From: Spirodela intermedia | Lineage: Eukaryota; Streptophyta; Magnoliopsida; Alismatales; Araceae | DNA: 64,000 bases | Assembly (NCBI GenBank): GCA_902729315.2 | Contig: LR746264.1 | Coordinates: forward strand, 8,959,878 to 9,023,877 | Reading direction: 5' to 3' | In this document: piece by piece, positions 24,268 to 36,002 of the stretch | Numbering within the stretch: the stretch's first letter is position 1 | How the letters are laid out: each line of letters starts with the position of its first letter | The notes under the pieces: model-generated | What the model was told of the DNA's origin: nothing | Database searches by the model: none | What the model saw: only the letters and a program-made list of their open reading frames with translations | Program-made: the position numbers and the translations under genes

Positions 24268-26117
24268 ATCTATCTCTGTCTGTGTCTCTGTCGTTCTTGC
24301 TCTCGCAACCCTAAATTCTACAAAACCTTCTCGTACGCACGAGGGATCCTGACGGTGCTCGTGCGACGGGTTGTAGACGGCGTTTTACCCCTTCGGACAA
24401 GGTGAAACTCGCGCAGTCTCAGACCGTCCCGTTGCCGGAATCGAAAAGGACAAGGATCGATAGAGGGTCGCAATTTTCCGAGGACAACCGATCCGCAGGG
24501 CTGCCTGCTGCGCCGGTCCCGGCCGTCTTCTCTCGAGCTCCCCCTGCGGGCAGAGCTCTCTGTAATTAACACGCTGGTGAGTGTTATCACCAGGTCGAGG
24601 TCGTCCCTCGACTCCTGTCAAGGTCATCCTAAGCAGCCGTGCGATGGAATCCAGGGGATTCCCCCATGCCCGTGGCTACGCCGCATGTTCCTTCCGACGT
24701 GTATACCCAAACACCAGGAAGAGGGGGCAGATCTGGGAGTGGAGAACCTGCCAGGGAGCCGCGCCTGAGCAATGGGACCCCGAAGCGGTTGACTCATCCT
24801 TTTGTATCGCGGGAAGACTAATTGGAAACCCTAGCTCGTGAGGTTTTCGCGGTTCAAACTACCAGATAAGTGAAGTACAGAGAGTACGTGAGAGTTTTCA
24901 CGCACTACGGGGATGGAGAGAGAGAGAGAGGGTGGGGATCTTTCCGGTAAAGCTTTTGGCTGCGGCAATAAATTCTTTCCGTTTCACAAGCTCGATACCG
25001 CGACGGTGAGGGTCAGTCGTGGACTAGGGGACTCGGCTTCCCTCTGACTTGTCAGGACGTCGGAAAGGTAGCTTCACGGACGAGCGAACGGGCAAGCCAA
25101 CGAAGGGAGAGAGAGAGAGAGAATTGAGAGTGAGAGTGGGGACTGTCTCAGTCTGCCAATGGGGACAGAAGTAACGAGCGAGGAGAAACGTGAACGGGCC
25201 TTGTCATGTGCATGCAAACGTCTTGACCTCCATCCCCCCGCCCCACCCTCCTCCTCGTAAAATATCCCCCCGTAAACAAATCAACATTTTCCCTCCCTTC
25301 CTATCGACCCTATGAAGCTCGAGAGTTCCCACTACGAGATACATAGAGAGAGGGAGATAGGGGTGGAGAGAGAGTAAGCGAGGCGAGAGAGAGAGGGAGA
25401 GAGGAGTCGACAATTATGGCCTAATCATTCGGGTCTCAGAGACCTGGGGGGAGGGAAAGGTTCTACCCTTTTCACCTCCTTCCCCCTTTGCAGTGTTGTC
25501 CTCTTCAAGCGACCGTATTCTGCAAACCTAATTTTTTCTTCTTACTGTTGGTTGGTCTCCTCTCTCGCTCTAGCCGTTCTAACCCTTCGTTCCACCCTGC
25601 CTTTACTCCGTCGGGGGCCGGGGAGATCGACGCGCCATCCTCAGTCTTTTCCTGCTGTCAACACCGACACCTTAAAATATTCGACAGACCGAAGCCCCAG
25701 AAAAAAAGAGGGATGATGAGGCAAACAAACAAAAAAAGATACCCGTCTCAGTCCTGGGTGGGCTCCCGCTGACAGTCTCTCCGGCCAACCCATGTACATC
25801 CGTCAGAGGAGAGAGAGAAGAAGGGTGACACGGGGAGGAGGAGAGAGAAAAGTGGCTGGGTTTGGCAGAAGGAAGGAGGCGATGGTGGACCCCTCACAGC
25901 TGGGTGGCTCTATCTCTAATCCCCCGGGCTGTCGACTCCATTGTGTGAAGAACGGAAGGCTGGGAGGGTAGAGGAGGAAGAAGAGAGGAGCCGTGTGGGA
26001 CAAAGTGGACCGGGAGACCGCGACTGGGGAGAAGGAGCCGCCCTCGCAAGGAGTAGCAGCAGCTGGAACTGGAAGAGAGGGAGAAGACTTCTCCTATCTA
26101 GTTAGCCTATCATTCTC

Positions 26118-26130
26118 ACTCTCTCTCCCT

Positions 26131-26161
<31 letters not shown>

Positions 26162-26162
26162 C
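26118..26162. repeat. CT-rich tract in the IDD leader/promoter
   Basis: Imperfect CT/CCT tract about 450 bp upstream of the IDD start codon, a typical position for GAGA/BPC-binding CT stretches of plant regulatory genes. Binding is inferred. Confidence 0.85.
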
Positions 26163-26592
26163 CCCTTCTTTCGCTCTCTGCCATATATCCAACCGCGGGG
26201 AGAAAACGAATGGTCTAGCTTTAGAGAATTTTACTTGGATTCGTCTTTCTGCTTGTTGGGTGCATCCCTAATCCATGATTCAGAGGGTAAGTTTCTTTCT
26301 TTTTGGCCTGTCGGCGGATCGAGGATCTGGGTTGGTAGAATTCAGTCTCCCTTCTCACGTTTGCTGCTTTACGAACTCTGTTCATCTGAGGAAACCGATG
26401 AAAGGATAGATCCAAAAGACCGAAATCCTCCGACATAGATCCATATGCGCGCCCTGTTTTTATCTCTTTTTTAGGTTTTCCCGAATAGAAGTGAGGGATC
26501 CCGGAGAAGGGAGGGGAGGAACAAGAAGAGAGGTTGGTAGAAGCAGTCCCATCGATTTTCTATAAAAATAACTGTATCTATAGCCGGGAAGG

Positions 26593-28465
26593 ATGTCTGC
26601 AGATGGATTTCCTCTCACCTCATCCACCCTGGGATTCCATAATGAACCAGAAAACCCTAACCCTAATCAGAAGCAGCAGCCAGCATCAGCCAGGAAGACC
26701 AGGAAGCTCCCCGGAACTCCAGGCAATTACTCTTCATACCTCTCTCTTCTTTCCGTTGGCATAGGTTTATTTGTTTTATTTGCTTATTTTGATATCAGTC
26801 TCTGGGTCTCTCGCGTGAATACAGATCCGGATGCGGAGGTGATCGCGCTGTCGCCGAAGACGCTGATGGCGACGAACCGCTTCATCTGCGAGATATGCAA
26901 CAAAGGGTTCCAGAGGGACCAGAACCTGCAGCTGCACCGGCGGGGCCACAATTTGCCATGGAAACTGAAGCAGCGGACGGGCAAGGAGGTGGTGCGGAAG
27001 AAGGTCTACGTGTGCCCAGAGAAAACTTGCGTTCATCATGACCCCTCGCGGGCCCTCGGTGATCTCACCGGGATTAAGAAGCACTACAGCCGCAAACACG
27101 GCGAGAAGAAGTGGAAGTGCGACAAGTGCTCCAAGAAGTACGCCGTCCAGTCAGACTGGAAGGCCCACATCAAGATCTGCGGTACCCGCGAATACAAGTG
27201 CGACTGCGGCACCCTCTTCTCCAGGTTCTCTCCTCTTACCTTAATGAAGCGTCGGATATGCTACAACAGTCTTATGTCATCTGATATAGTGATCTAAATT
27301 AGATTGCCATAGAGTCACGAAATATGTTGTGATATTTCGTCAGTTCGTGCATTTTACATTTCTTCCTCTTTATCTTCTTCTCCCCCACAACCTAAGACCC
27401 TCCTGAACTGGCTTCTGCAGGAAGGACAGCTTCATTACCCACAGAGCCTTCTGCGATGCATTGACCGAGGAGAGTGCAAGGCTTTCTTCCACCGCAGCTG
27501 CCGCCGCCAGTGGTCTATCCTTCAAGAGAAATGGGCTCAACCAAGGGCATGATATTCTCGACGAGGGGAACCCCCAGCTCCACTCTATCTACAGACCCTC
27601 CTATACACATACTGCAGCTTCTCAAGATGGTCTTCTTCTCGATCGCCACCGGATCAATCTCTCACTCTGGTTGGATAACAAGGGAGGATCCAGTCCTCAC
27701 CTCAACCCGGCGATGGAGATGACGCCCGCCGCTGAATACTTAGCGGCGAGCTCCATGGGGTTTCCGGAGCTGTTGCAGATGGCCACTGACGGCTCCCCAT
27801 TTGGTTCGTCACAAGTGGTGAATTATGAAGTGTGCCCCCTGCCGCAGCAGACCAACGCCAGCCTCTCCCTATCGAATTCCTCTATCTACGGCTTGGCGGA
27901 GGAGGAGAGGAAGACGCATGTGGGAGAGAACCCTCCGTCCTTCTTCTCCTGCAATATGACTTCCCGGCAAGATAGCGCCGCCCACATGTCGGCTACCGCA
28001 TTGTTGCAGAAGGCAGCTCAAATGGGTGCAAGCACGAACCACCACTCTTCGTCATCAGCGTCGTCCTCTAGTTCATCCTTCCTAAGTGGGTTTGGCGGGC
28101 TAATGAGCTCGGCCAAGGGCATTCATCCTCCAATGGAGAACAAGAGCGAGTTCCAGCTGTTCAATCAGAATCAGCCAGGAAGCTTCCATCAAGATTTTCT
28201 GCTGAGCACTTTGCCCCCCGCATCGTCCAACTCGGGTGGCGTCATGATGACGATGATGCCGGCCGCTGGCCATGAGCGACAACAACTAGCATCTTCAAAG
28301 ATGGGAAGCTGGCCACAAGAAGTTGGACGCGGTCTAACCAGAGACTTCCTGGGAGTGGGGGGAGACGAGACGGGACGCCCTTTCCTCCAACAGGAGCTCG
28401 CCAAGTTCGCTTCGATGGATCCGGGAATGCACCTGATGAGCGCCTCCTACAACAGCTTACACTAA
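26593..28465 (+). CDS. INDETERMINATE-DOMAIN (IDD) C2H2 zinc-finger transcription factor
   Basis: Plant-specific DNA-binding regulator; relatives (MAGPIE, JACKDAW, IDD4/5) act with SHORT-ROOT, SCARECROW and DELLA proteins. Exons 26593-26722, 26825-27224, 27421-28465 give 524 residues. The ID domain starts at residue 44: [20 protein letters not shown], finger 1 with C65/C68/H81/H85, finger 2 ([18 protein letters not shown]), then finger 3 ([17 protein letters not shown]) and finger 4 ([20 protein letters not shown]). A basic KTRKLPGTP precedes it as in the family. The C-terminal half is Ser-rich with the family motifs [15 protein letters not shown] and [10 protein letters not shown]. Intron 1 uses an apparent GC donor; intron 2 (CCAG/GTTCTC) splits the Arg of LFSR as in other IDD genes. 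Exact subclade is not resolved. Confidence 0.92.
26723..26824 (+). other. IDD intron 1, apparent GC-AG intron of 102 nt
   Basis: Splicing at AG/GCAATT and ACAG/AT restores the invariant [14 protein letters not shown] junction of the family in phase 1. The 102-nt segment has no stop codon in frame, so retention would add 34 residues, mostly hydrophobic. A GT donor at 26765 (ATAG/GTTTAT) has the same phase but would leave only a 60-nt intron and insert 14 extra residues. Confidence 0.65.
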
Positions 28466-30652
28466 AGCCCACTATTTTTCTTCTCTATGCGAGAAGATGG
28501 CCATCTTCTCCTTGCCTTTCCATTTCAGGAGTAGAAAAACATCATCTCCGTGACAAAGGTCTTGACAGTCGGCATCCTCACAAGGACTGTCTCTTTCGTT
28601 CTTGTCGTCCTTTAATGATCCCAGTCCATAATTTCTCGAAGGCCCCCTTACAGTAAGAACCCTGATTCTCGTCAGTAGAAAAATTGTCCCGTTTAGGATG
28701 TGTAGTGCCTGGAGCTACCGGAAACAGGGAAGGTTCTGAATTAGGCACCTATGACATCTGCTTTAGAATGCACAATAGTTCGAGAGCCGGTTCGAAAGGA
28801 TTCTGATTGATCAGATTCTATTATGAACAGTGAATGTATCATGAACAGTGTTCTCTCCGGTGATATCAGACGGCTACCACGCCGGCGGGCGGCCTTTGAA
28901 TCATCAATCACGGCTTCCCATCCAACTGGTGCCCTGAAATCGCAGTCACTGTGCAGCGGACGTACCAGCATCCTCTGACCTTTCCCTTTCTCATGTGGTA
29001 ACGGCTGAGTAGGAGTGCACGGGGATGCTCCTCGTTTCCTGTTCAATGAGACAGTCTGTTGGGGACGCGTGGGCAGTGCATTAACTCGAGAAACAAACAG
29101 GCTCATGTGAGGCCGTGGAGAGCGGGGTTTTACACGCTATGGGAGCAGGCAGGGTCAGGGGAGCCGCTTACGACGGGCGGTTGCGCGTGGGATGTTCCCT
29201 TCGTTGCTGCTCCCGCCGCCGTCTTCCCCAACCTCACACATCAAATGTGATTGGGACCGCCGAATACCGAGGCGTGGGCGATGAGAGAGGCGAGGAGCCC
29301 CGAGGAGGGTGGAGCCTGTTTAGGGTTTTTTCATGTACAAACGTGTCTTTCGAATCCCTGAAGCCCGCCCTACGCGCATCTACGTAGGTCTAGACACCGT
29401 TGATTTGATCGTGCTAATCTTTATCAAGCAGCTAGGGTTCATCCGATAGCAGCAGATCAGCTGAGGCGTTTCCCGTGAAGACAGCACGCTAACTGTTACC
29501 AGCATTGAAACTCACACTCTTGCAGATGATGAAGGATTAGACAACCAAGCTAATCACGGGTCTTTGTCCAATCTACTACGCCGCCGGAATCGATACCTTT
29601 TCTTGACACCCAAAAGCAAAGAAACAGAAACCCTCCTAAGATTCCCCCCCTCGTTTTCGCGGACGAAGAGGCTCCACTGCCTTCGTAGGCGCGAAACCAT
29701 AGCTTCAGAAGAAAGTTGACTCTCTTTCCTGTAACGCCAATTATCTTTACTGTGAAACATGAAATAAAACAGGATCTAATCTGGATGGGTTCTTACCTAT
29801 TTGGGATGGAGGTTGCGAAGTAGTTGGGATGAATGTATAAATAATTCATACCAAGCTTCTCACAGAGGTCAAGATGGAAATAACGTCTCTTGATTTAGTG
29901 GAATGTTGGTGTTCTTGAAGAAGGTTTCCGATATGCTAATTCCATAATTGCCTGCATCTTAGAGAGGCGCGTTTGATTCCTGTAGGTTTTAGAAGTGGGG
30001 CTCCTCCCATAGATTTTTTAGGGTAGAGTCTTAAAACCAATGGACGTCTATTTTACAATGAAGTGTGTCTAAAAATTGGCATCCTCTTAGTGATTTTTAC
30101 GCAAGGGAGGTGAGAACTCAAAATCAATGGAAAGTTCAGGCATTCATACAAAATCTCCGAGTTTAGTCAACAACTGCCCTTATTTTCCTCGAAACATCAG
30201 ACGACAAGAATACACGTATCATGACGAAGGCACAAACTACAGAGTTCTCCCTCCCATTGGCAGACTCTATTGTGACAGAAACAACGCCAGGATTCTTTAA
30301 TATTAAGGTTTCTGTAGATTTTTTTTTAAAAAAGGTCTCTATAATTACTGTGTTGTGAATATATACTTCGGAGTTCATGATTTTGTGGACGATTATTCAT
30401 GGTGGTATTCACGGGATATTGATGTCTTTTGTAACTAAGAACTGGTCTGGGAGAATCAAATCTTAGATGTGAACAGCAACCCCTCCCCCTTTTCTCCAAG
30501 GAACATCTAAAAGAAGGATGGTTTCTTCTGAATTTAAGCGCCGATTAAATGTTAATTCAAATGTGCCGATTAATGTGGTTAATGAGCAGTTACAAATTCT
30601 CTCGTCGGTTACGTTGCGATGTGGATTTATTCCATTATGATATTTCTTTTTC

Positions 30653-30654
<2 letters not shown>

Positions 30655-30708
<54 letters not shown>

Positions 30709-30720
30709 ATATATATATAT
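30655..30720. repeat. Compound (CT)25-(TA)8 microsatellite
   Basis: CT run (30655-30704) passes directly into a TA run (30705-30720). Confidence 0.96.
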
Positions 30721-31380
30721 CGATTATTAGGGTTGGACTAGCTACTTTTAGATACCATTACTCTCTATCCATTACTACCTTCTTTCCCCACGAGAAACTT
30801 TTCAGATAATGAAAATTCATTACTGAAACTCTGGAACAGAAGGTCGCTTCTTCTTCCTCTTCCTGGTCTTCTTCTCGTGGTTCATTTAGCGGGGAAGCCG
30901 CCTGAGCGAGCGATGTTCCGAATGATGAGTTCAATCTGAGAATTGGCTCAGCCTGGGAGATGATCGAATTGGCTTCTTGGACATCCATCAAATCTTGGAG
31001 TAGTGGAGACTTGGTTTCTTGTCCATTTTCAACTGTTGCCAACTCTGTACGGCACTACATCTATCATCGCCTGGTCAAACACAGCCAACTCCGCCCGTTA
31101 AAGTTGTCGTTTGATAGATTCTGCAAGTTAAGCATTGACGTTGAATATGATCATCTGAAGAACACGAAGACACAGGAACAAGACAAGTTCGTGCGCGCTG
31201 ATACGACAAACCTGCAATCAGACGGACTTCGTAGCACTTCCGAGGATTCATCTACGTCGACTCTGCGGCACGAGTCTTCGTGGTATGGATGATGGTCCGA
31301 TCCCCGTCACCATATATACTGATGTATGGCTATATATATATATATATTATATGTGCATACACGTATAAATTAATATTCAC

Positions 31381-31572
31381 AAACCATCAACCATAATAAA
31401 GTATAGTAATACGAATACAAGACGCAAGCAAGTTTAGGGGACAAGATGATGCCACCGGATGACTGACCTCACACTCAACTCGCATGCATATAATATTATC
31501 CATAAACCATCATCCATTATCATCGAAGTATAGTAGTTATAACTTAAGAGGTAAATTTTGGAGATATGATGA
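31381..31572. repeat. Diverged tandem duplication, about 120-bp period
   Basis: Segments 31381-31452 and 31504-31572 align with shared words AAACCATCA, CCAT.AT, AAGTATAGTA and GATGAT in the same order; both are preceded by AT-rich DNA with ATAATATT-like words. Confidence 0.55.
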
Positions 31573-33025
31573 TCACATTGTATGGTCAGCCAACTCTCTC
31601 TCTCTCTCTCTCCCCTCCCCCCCTCTCCCACTCTCCCAGTCTCCCCTCGATGTATATCCATATGCTTACATATAGACGAATATTTAAGAATTTTAAAAAA
31701 GCCATCCATACTGAATAAACTACAGAGAAATAAGCGAAAGATACAAGATAAAGATAAGCCCTATCCCTCTACGTTATTTGTTGTTGAGAATACCACTTCT
31801 ATTTCCAGACAACTGAAGAGAAACTTTCCCAATCTTTTTTCAAGCTAATGGCTGTGAAATGCCAAGTAGAGCTCAATACGTGTGAGATGAAAATTGAAAA
31901 ACTACAAGGCTGTAATCTAATTCCCACGTCTGCCTGTTTCACGAATTATAGGCTTAAAGAGTCTTCGCTCGATATGCCAGAGACTTGTAAACATCAACAA
32001 ATTTCATGGTCTTTACTCAGCTTTAGTGTGAGCACCTACAACGATGGATCTTTTCAACATATCTAAAGAGTTTATGTCTTCGATAGCCCTTAGAAAAGGT
32101 ACTCCAGATATAATAAATGGAGAATAAATATCTCTGGAGTTGAGAGCTCGTTGGAAGGGTGATTCAAACGAGGTTTGAGCCGATAGTAGACCGCCTCAGA
32201 TTTTGGTCACCACGTCGCTCCTCAAGACGAAAAGCTTAGTAGTAATGAGATACCAGAAGGAGAGATGGGAAGAGAAACCAGTGATGGTTGCTGCTGCCAT
32301 TCTTGTTGTGCTCCTCTCCATCCATCTCTGTCTCTATCATCCTATTTTCTCACTGCCCAAGCTCACCCTTCATTAGCCTGGTATTTTTCATGTTCTTCAT
32401 CTTTATTTTAGAGAGTTATCAGGCTCGTACCCATTATCAGTATGGGCTTCTAAGGAGGTAGGCATAACAGCGGATGATCTCCCTGGCATGCCCTGCACAG
32501 TTATGGGTCAAACCCTAGAAACTCGGATCCCATTTTTTCTCACCTCATGACTGCTCTGGTACTACTTATTCACTTGATGAAGCAGCTAGTCCGAACATCC
32601 TAAAATGGAAGGCTGAAAGTTCATCTTTTAGGGCTTTTCTGTCGTGTTTGGATCTTGTGAATCAAAATCAGCCTCATGCCGATTTTTTTTTTAACTGATG
32701 AATTGCGGTCTTAGATTTATCAACTCATGCAACCTAAAGTTAGTCTGCCATGAGTGGAGTGGACAATCTTCATAACCGAGGTCATGGTAATATCTGATGG
32801 CCGGTAGTGGGCTGGACCTAGGATGGGCTTTTGGAACCACCAAGCCACCGGCCCGTTTGGATATTGGCCGAGGTCCAATGCGAGCCTTGGGACGAAGGGA
32901 GACCCAATGCGAGGCTTGGCCCGACTATCGCCAGGTGGCGCACGTATATAAAAATCAATCCCAGACAGCTGATCTTCCATCTATTGATGCTCAATTCTTA
33001 GAGAATGTACACACATATACAGAGC

Positions 33026-33028
<3 letters not shown>

Positions 33029-33082
<54 letters not shown>
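33029..33082. repeat. (AG)27 microsatellite
   Basis: 54-bp AG run about 340 bp beyond the stop codon of the minus-strand receptor kinase gene. Confidence 0.97.
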
Positions 33083-33085
<3 letters not shown>

Positions 33086-33418
33086 AGGAGGGAGGTAGGG
33101 AATGAGCCTCAGCTGCAAATTTGAGGGTAAATAATGTGGCTACTGTTAAAAAAATAGAGAACTTTCCGCGCGTATTCAGTCGCATGGTGCGAGGAATTTC
33201 TCTGGAGGGGGTCTCATTCTGTCGCCGTCTCCCTCTACGGATGGGCGCATGGCGGCCCCTGTTTCACCGACGTCGTTCTCTGGTCAGTACGGTCAATAAA
33301 GGCCGGCGATGGAGCCAGTCTCCCGCGGGGAAGATCCGCGGCAAGCCCAGATTAGAAAAGGGACGAGATAAAGAATCAGAATATCTACAACTAAACGGGG
33401 AGAAAAGAAAAAAGAATT

Positions 33419-35827
33419 TTAATCATAGGAGGCGACGGAGTTGCCGGCGCTGGAGATGCTCCCATGGCTCTCCTCGCACAGAGCGAGGGCGCTCTCGAGG
33501 TTGGCGACAATGTCTGTCATGGTGGGTCTCTCCCTCCCTTCCAGGCTGACGCAGTGCACGGCGACGTATGCCAGCAGTTCCACCGCCTCCGCCTCATTTA
33601 GCGGCGCTGGCAGGCCCACTCTCGGGTCTAGCACGGCGGCCACCTCGCCGGCGGCTATCCTCGGCACGGCGTAGTCCACCACACTGGTGGGGTTCCCGTC
33701 TTCTTCCTTGAATATCGCCCGCTTCCCTGTCAAGACCTCCAGCATGACCACGCCGAGCCCGTAGACGTCGCTCTTCACGGTGAGATGGTGGAGCCCGTAG
33801 TATTCCGGGTCCATGTAGCCCACTGTGCCCGCTGCCTTCAACGACAGGTGGCCGCCGTCGGAGTTGGGGCCGTTCAGCGACAATCCGAAATCCGACACCT
33901 TGGCTGTCCAGTTCGCGTCGAGCAGGATGTTGGAGGATTTGATGTCTCTGTGGATGATGGGGGGGACGGCGTAGTTGTGGAGGTACTCGATCCCCCTGGC
34001 CGTGTCCAGGAGTACCTTGATCCTCATCTTCCACGAGTTCAGGACGCCGCCGCCACCGCCGGAGGAGGAAGAGGAGGACGGGGGGCTGCCGCCTTTGCGG
34101 GAGTGGAGGTGGTCGTAGAGGGCGCCGTTCTCCATGAACTCGTAGACCAGGAGGCGCTCATCGTCATCCTCGCAGAAGCCGACGAGGCCCACCAGGTGCT
34201 TGTGGTGGAGCCTGGAGAGGAAGATCAGCTCGGACTGGAAGGCGCTCTCCTTCTCCTGAAACTTCCTGGCCTTGGGCGCAGACTCGCTCCTCTTGATGGC
34301 CACCTCGCGGCCGTCGGCGAGCTTGCCCTTGTAGACCGTTCCGAAGCTGCCAGCACCGATCTTCGTCTCCATGGAGAAGTTTTTCGTGGCGGCCGCAAGT
34401 TCGTCGATGGAGAACACCTCGGCTCTGTCTCTGGCCGATGAGGGCCCGCTCCTCTGCCTGTTCATTGCTCGCTGATCCGGGCGCCGGAAGATCATCGACC
34501 GTGACCGCGACCTCGATTTGGAGATCGACCCGAGGGCGATAGACCGGGGCGCCGGCGGCGCCGTCGTGGCGGAGTTGTCGCTGGGGGAATTCCCGGCGCC
34601 GGTGATGGTGGGTTGGACCGAATTGTGGACTCTCTTCTGCCGGCAAACTCCGGCCCATATGCAGTAGGCGATGGTGCAGGCTCCGGCGAAGGCTCCCACT
34701 GACCCCACGATGGCGAAGGCCAGAAACCATCTGCTTCTTCGTCTGGGAGCCGCCGCCGGCGGCGGCGATGGTGACTCGGCGATTCCGCTGCCGCAGGGCC
34801 GGCATATGACCCCAGAACCACCGCAAAGATTCAGGGAATTCGGAACTTCTCCGCAGGAATCGCAAGACCCCTCTTTCGTGCAGATTCCCGGAAGGACGTT
34901 CCGCAGCGGCAGGAGCGAAACCGATGATGGGCTGGTGCTGTTGGAGGCGACCCAGCAGATCACCGAGAAGTTCCTGGTGGTGACACCGCACGTTAGGTCG
35001 CCGCCGGCGACGATCCATTCCATTGACTCGCTCACAGGCTGGTAAGCACTGCCGCCGCCGCCACCCCAGCACACCACCGTGCCATTGGACTGCTTGATCG
35101 CGCAGCTGTGGCTTCTTCCCACGGCGAGTCTTGAGAACTCAAAGGGCAAAAAACTGGACGGGGGGTTCAGCTGCCCTGTCTCGTTCCTCCCCGTGCAGAG
35201 AATGAAACCTTTCGAGGTGATGCCGCAGGCGTGGAAGTCGCCGGCGACGAGGGTGGACATGTTGACATTTGCGAACCCACTCTGTATTTCTTCTGCAAGC
35301 CTGCCCTCGCTGGCCCAGCAGTTGACTTTGCTGTCGTCCGCGTGAATCGCGCAGGAGAACCCATTACCGGAAGAGAGGGACCGGAACTGTCCCGCAACGG
35401 TGTCCGGAAACCGGCGCCCCCCTCTCCACCAGCGGAGCCCGCCGCCAACTACAGAGGCGGCGATGTGGTCCTCCCCCACGGTGAGGCCCTCCAGAGGAGG
35501 AGGTCCACGGTAGAGCCGTCTCGGGCTGAGGTCCTCGCCGGCGACTGTCCAGCAGAAGAAGCTCCGCCCTTCTGACCTCAGCCCGCAGAGGAAATCGCGA
35601 CCGCCGGAGACGGAGGCGAAGGAGACGTTGGGGAGCAGCTGGAAAGTACGAGATCCCCTGGCGCAGACGATGCCCCTCTCCGATGGCCCTGCGAGGACGC
35701 CGCAAACGGTGCCGCTGCCGTGGACGATGGCGATAGGCGCCACAGAGCCGTGCGCCTGCGCCGCCGGCGGGCGGTGGAGGAGGAGGAAGAGCAGGGCCGT
35801 GGCCACGGCGACGACGGGGGTCGTCAT
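33419..35827 (-). CDS. CRINKLY4-related receptor-like kinase (CCR3/CCR4-like)
   Basis: Plasma-membrane serine/threonine receptor kinase of the CRINKLY4 family; ACR4 itself controls epidermal and root cell-layer identity, but the ligand of the CCR branch is not established. Single exon, 802 residues. Signal peptide at about 1-25. The ectodomain has RCC1-like crinkly repeats with spaced CG and CW motifs (GNGFSCAIH, GDFHACGIT, GRSHSCAIK, GGDLTCGV), then a short Cys-rich stretch (CTKEGSCDSCGE). Transmembrane helix at about 368-395. The kinase has glycine loop GAGSFGTVYKG (about 486), VAIK, HRDIKSSNILLD (about 623), SDFGLS and GYMDPEYYG, so it looks catalytically complete. A Ser/Gly-rich insert follows HLHSRKGG in the N-lobe. 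The open frame runs 120 codons further upstream, but ATG 35827 starts the signal peptide. ACR4-family genes are usually intronless, as here. Confidence 0.92.
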   Translation of the reverse strand: MTTPVVAVATALLFLLLHRPPAAQAHGSVAPIAIVHGSGTVCGVLAGPSERGIVCARGSRTFQLLPNVSFASVSGGRDFLCGLRSEGRSFFCWTVAGEDLSPRRLYRGPPPLEGLTVGEDHIAASVVGGGLRWWRGGRRFPDTVAGQFRSLSSGNGFSCAIHADDSKVNCWASEGRLAEEIQSGFANVNMSTLVAGDFHACGITSKGFILCTGRNETGQLNPPSSFLPFEFSRLAVGRSHSCAIKQSNGTVVCWGGGGGSAYQPVSESMEWIVAGGDLTCGVTTRNFSVICWVASNSTSPSSVSLLPLRNVLPGICTKEGSCDSCGEVPNSLNLCGGSGVICRPCGSGIAESPSPPPAAAPRRRSRWFLAFAIVGSVGAFAGACTIAYCIWAGVCRQKRVHNSVQPTITGAGNSPSDNSATTAPPAPRSIALGSISKSRSRSRSMIFRRPDQRAMNRQRSGPSSARDRAEVFSIDELAAATKNFSMETKIGAGSFGTVYKGKLADGREVAIKRSESAPKARKFQEKESAFQSELIFLSRLHHKHLVGLVGFCEDDDERLLVYEFMENGALYDHLHSRKGGSPPSSSSSSGGGGGVLNSWKMRIKVLLDTARGIEYLHNYAVPPIIHRDIKSSNILLDANWTAKVSDFGLSLNGPNSDGGHLSLKAAGTVGYMDPEYYGLHHLTVKSDVYGLGVVMLEVLTGKRAIFKEEDGNPTSVVDYAVPRIAAGEVAAVLDPRVGLPAPLNEAEAVELLAYVAVHCVSLEGRERPTMTDIVANLESALALCEESHGSISSAGNSVASYD

Positions 35828-35996
35828 CTGACGGTCGGAGTGGAGAAGGGGAAGGAAGAGATCGAAGGACCAACCATAAGGACGGCGACAGTTACCCACA
35901 TGGGCGGCGGCAGCGGCGGCGGCAGCGGCGGCGGCAGTGGGGGAGACGATGGCGGAGGGAGGAATTGAAAGCGAGGAGAGGCGGGGGCGGTGGTAC

Positions 35997-36002
35997 ATAT
36001 AT
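35997..36002 (-). promoter_or_regulatory. TATA-like element of the receptor kinase gene
   Basis: Minus-strand CCATATATGTACC lies about 170 bp upstream of the start codon in GC-rich surroundings. Confidence 0.4.

Larger units (their letters stand above)
19896..26592. other. 6.7-kb intergenic region upstream of the IDD gene
   Basis: The left half (to about 23000) is AT-rich and holds the 3' UTR of the YIP1-like gene. The right half (23100-26592) is GC-rich and carries several CT/GA tracts, including a 65-bp one. The many open frames here, including one of 160 codons at 22500-22982, show no recognisable domain. The last few hundred bases are the promoter and 5' UTR of the IDD gene. Confidence 0.5.
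28466..33418. other. 5-kb intergenic region
   Basis: Lies between the stop codons of two convergent genes (IDD and the receptor kinase). It contains a GC-rich patch (about 28850-29400), AT-rich DNA, microsatellites and a diverged 120-bp tandem duplication. Open frames at 30758-31042 (minus, acidic) and 30960-31292 (plus) overlap antiparallel and match nothing I recognise. No gene can be supported. Confidence 0.5.

Noticed and set aside
24016..24405. Frames encoding long Ser-Leu repeats
   Set aside because: They are direct translations of the CT microsatellite in all three frames.
26593..27297. IDD protein with an internal membrane segment
   Set aside because: The hydrophobic stretch is the in-frame intron 1, and the sequence after 27224 is intron 2; the spliced reading restores the conserved IDD domain. 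The retained form is reported as a finding only.
30758..31292. Antiparallel frames of 94 and 110 codons
   Set aside because: They overlap each other, match no known protein, and have no evident splice partners.
34164..35072. 302-codon minus-strand frame inside the receptor kinase
   Set aside because: It is an alternative frame of the GC-rich receptor kinase exon; the overlapping 802-codon frame has clear kinase and ectodomain motifs.
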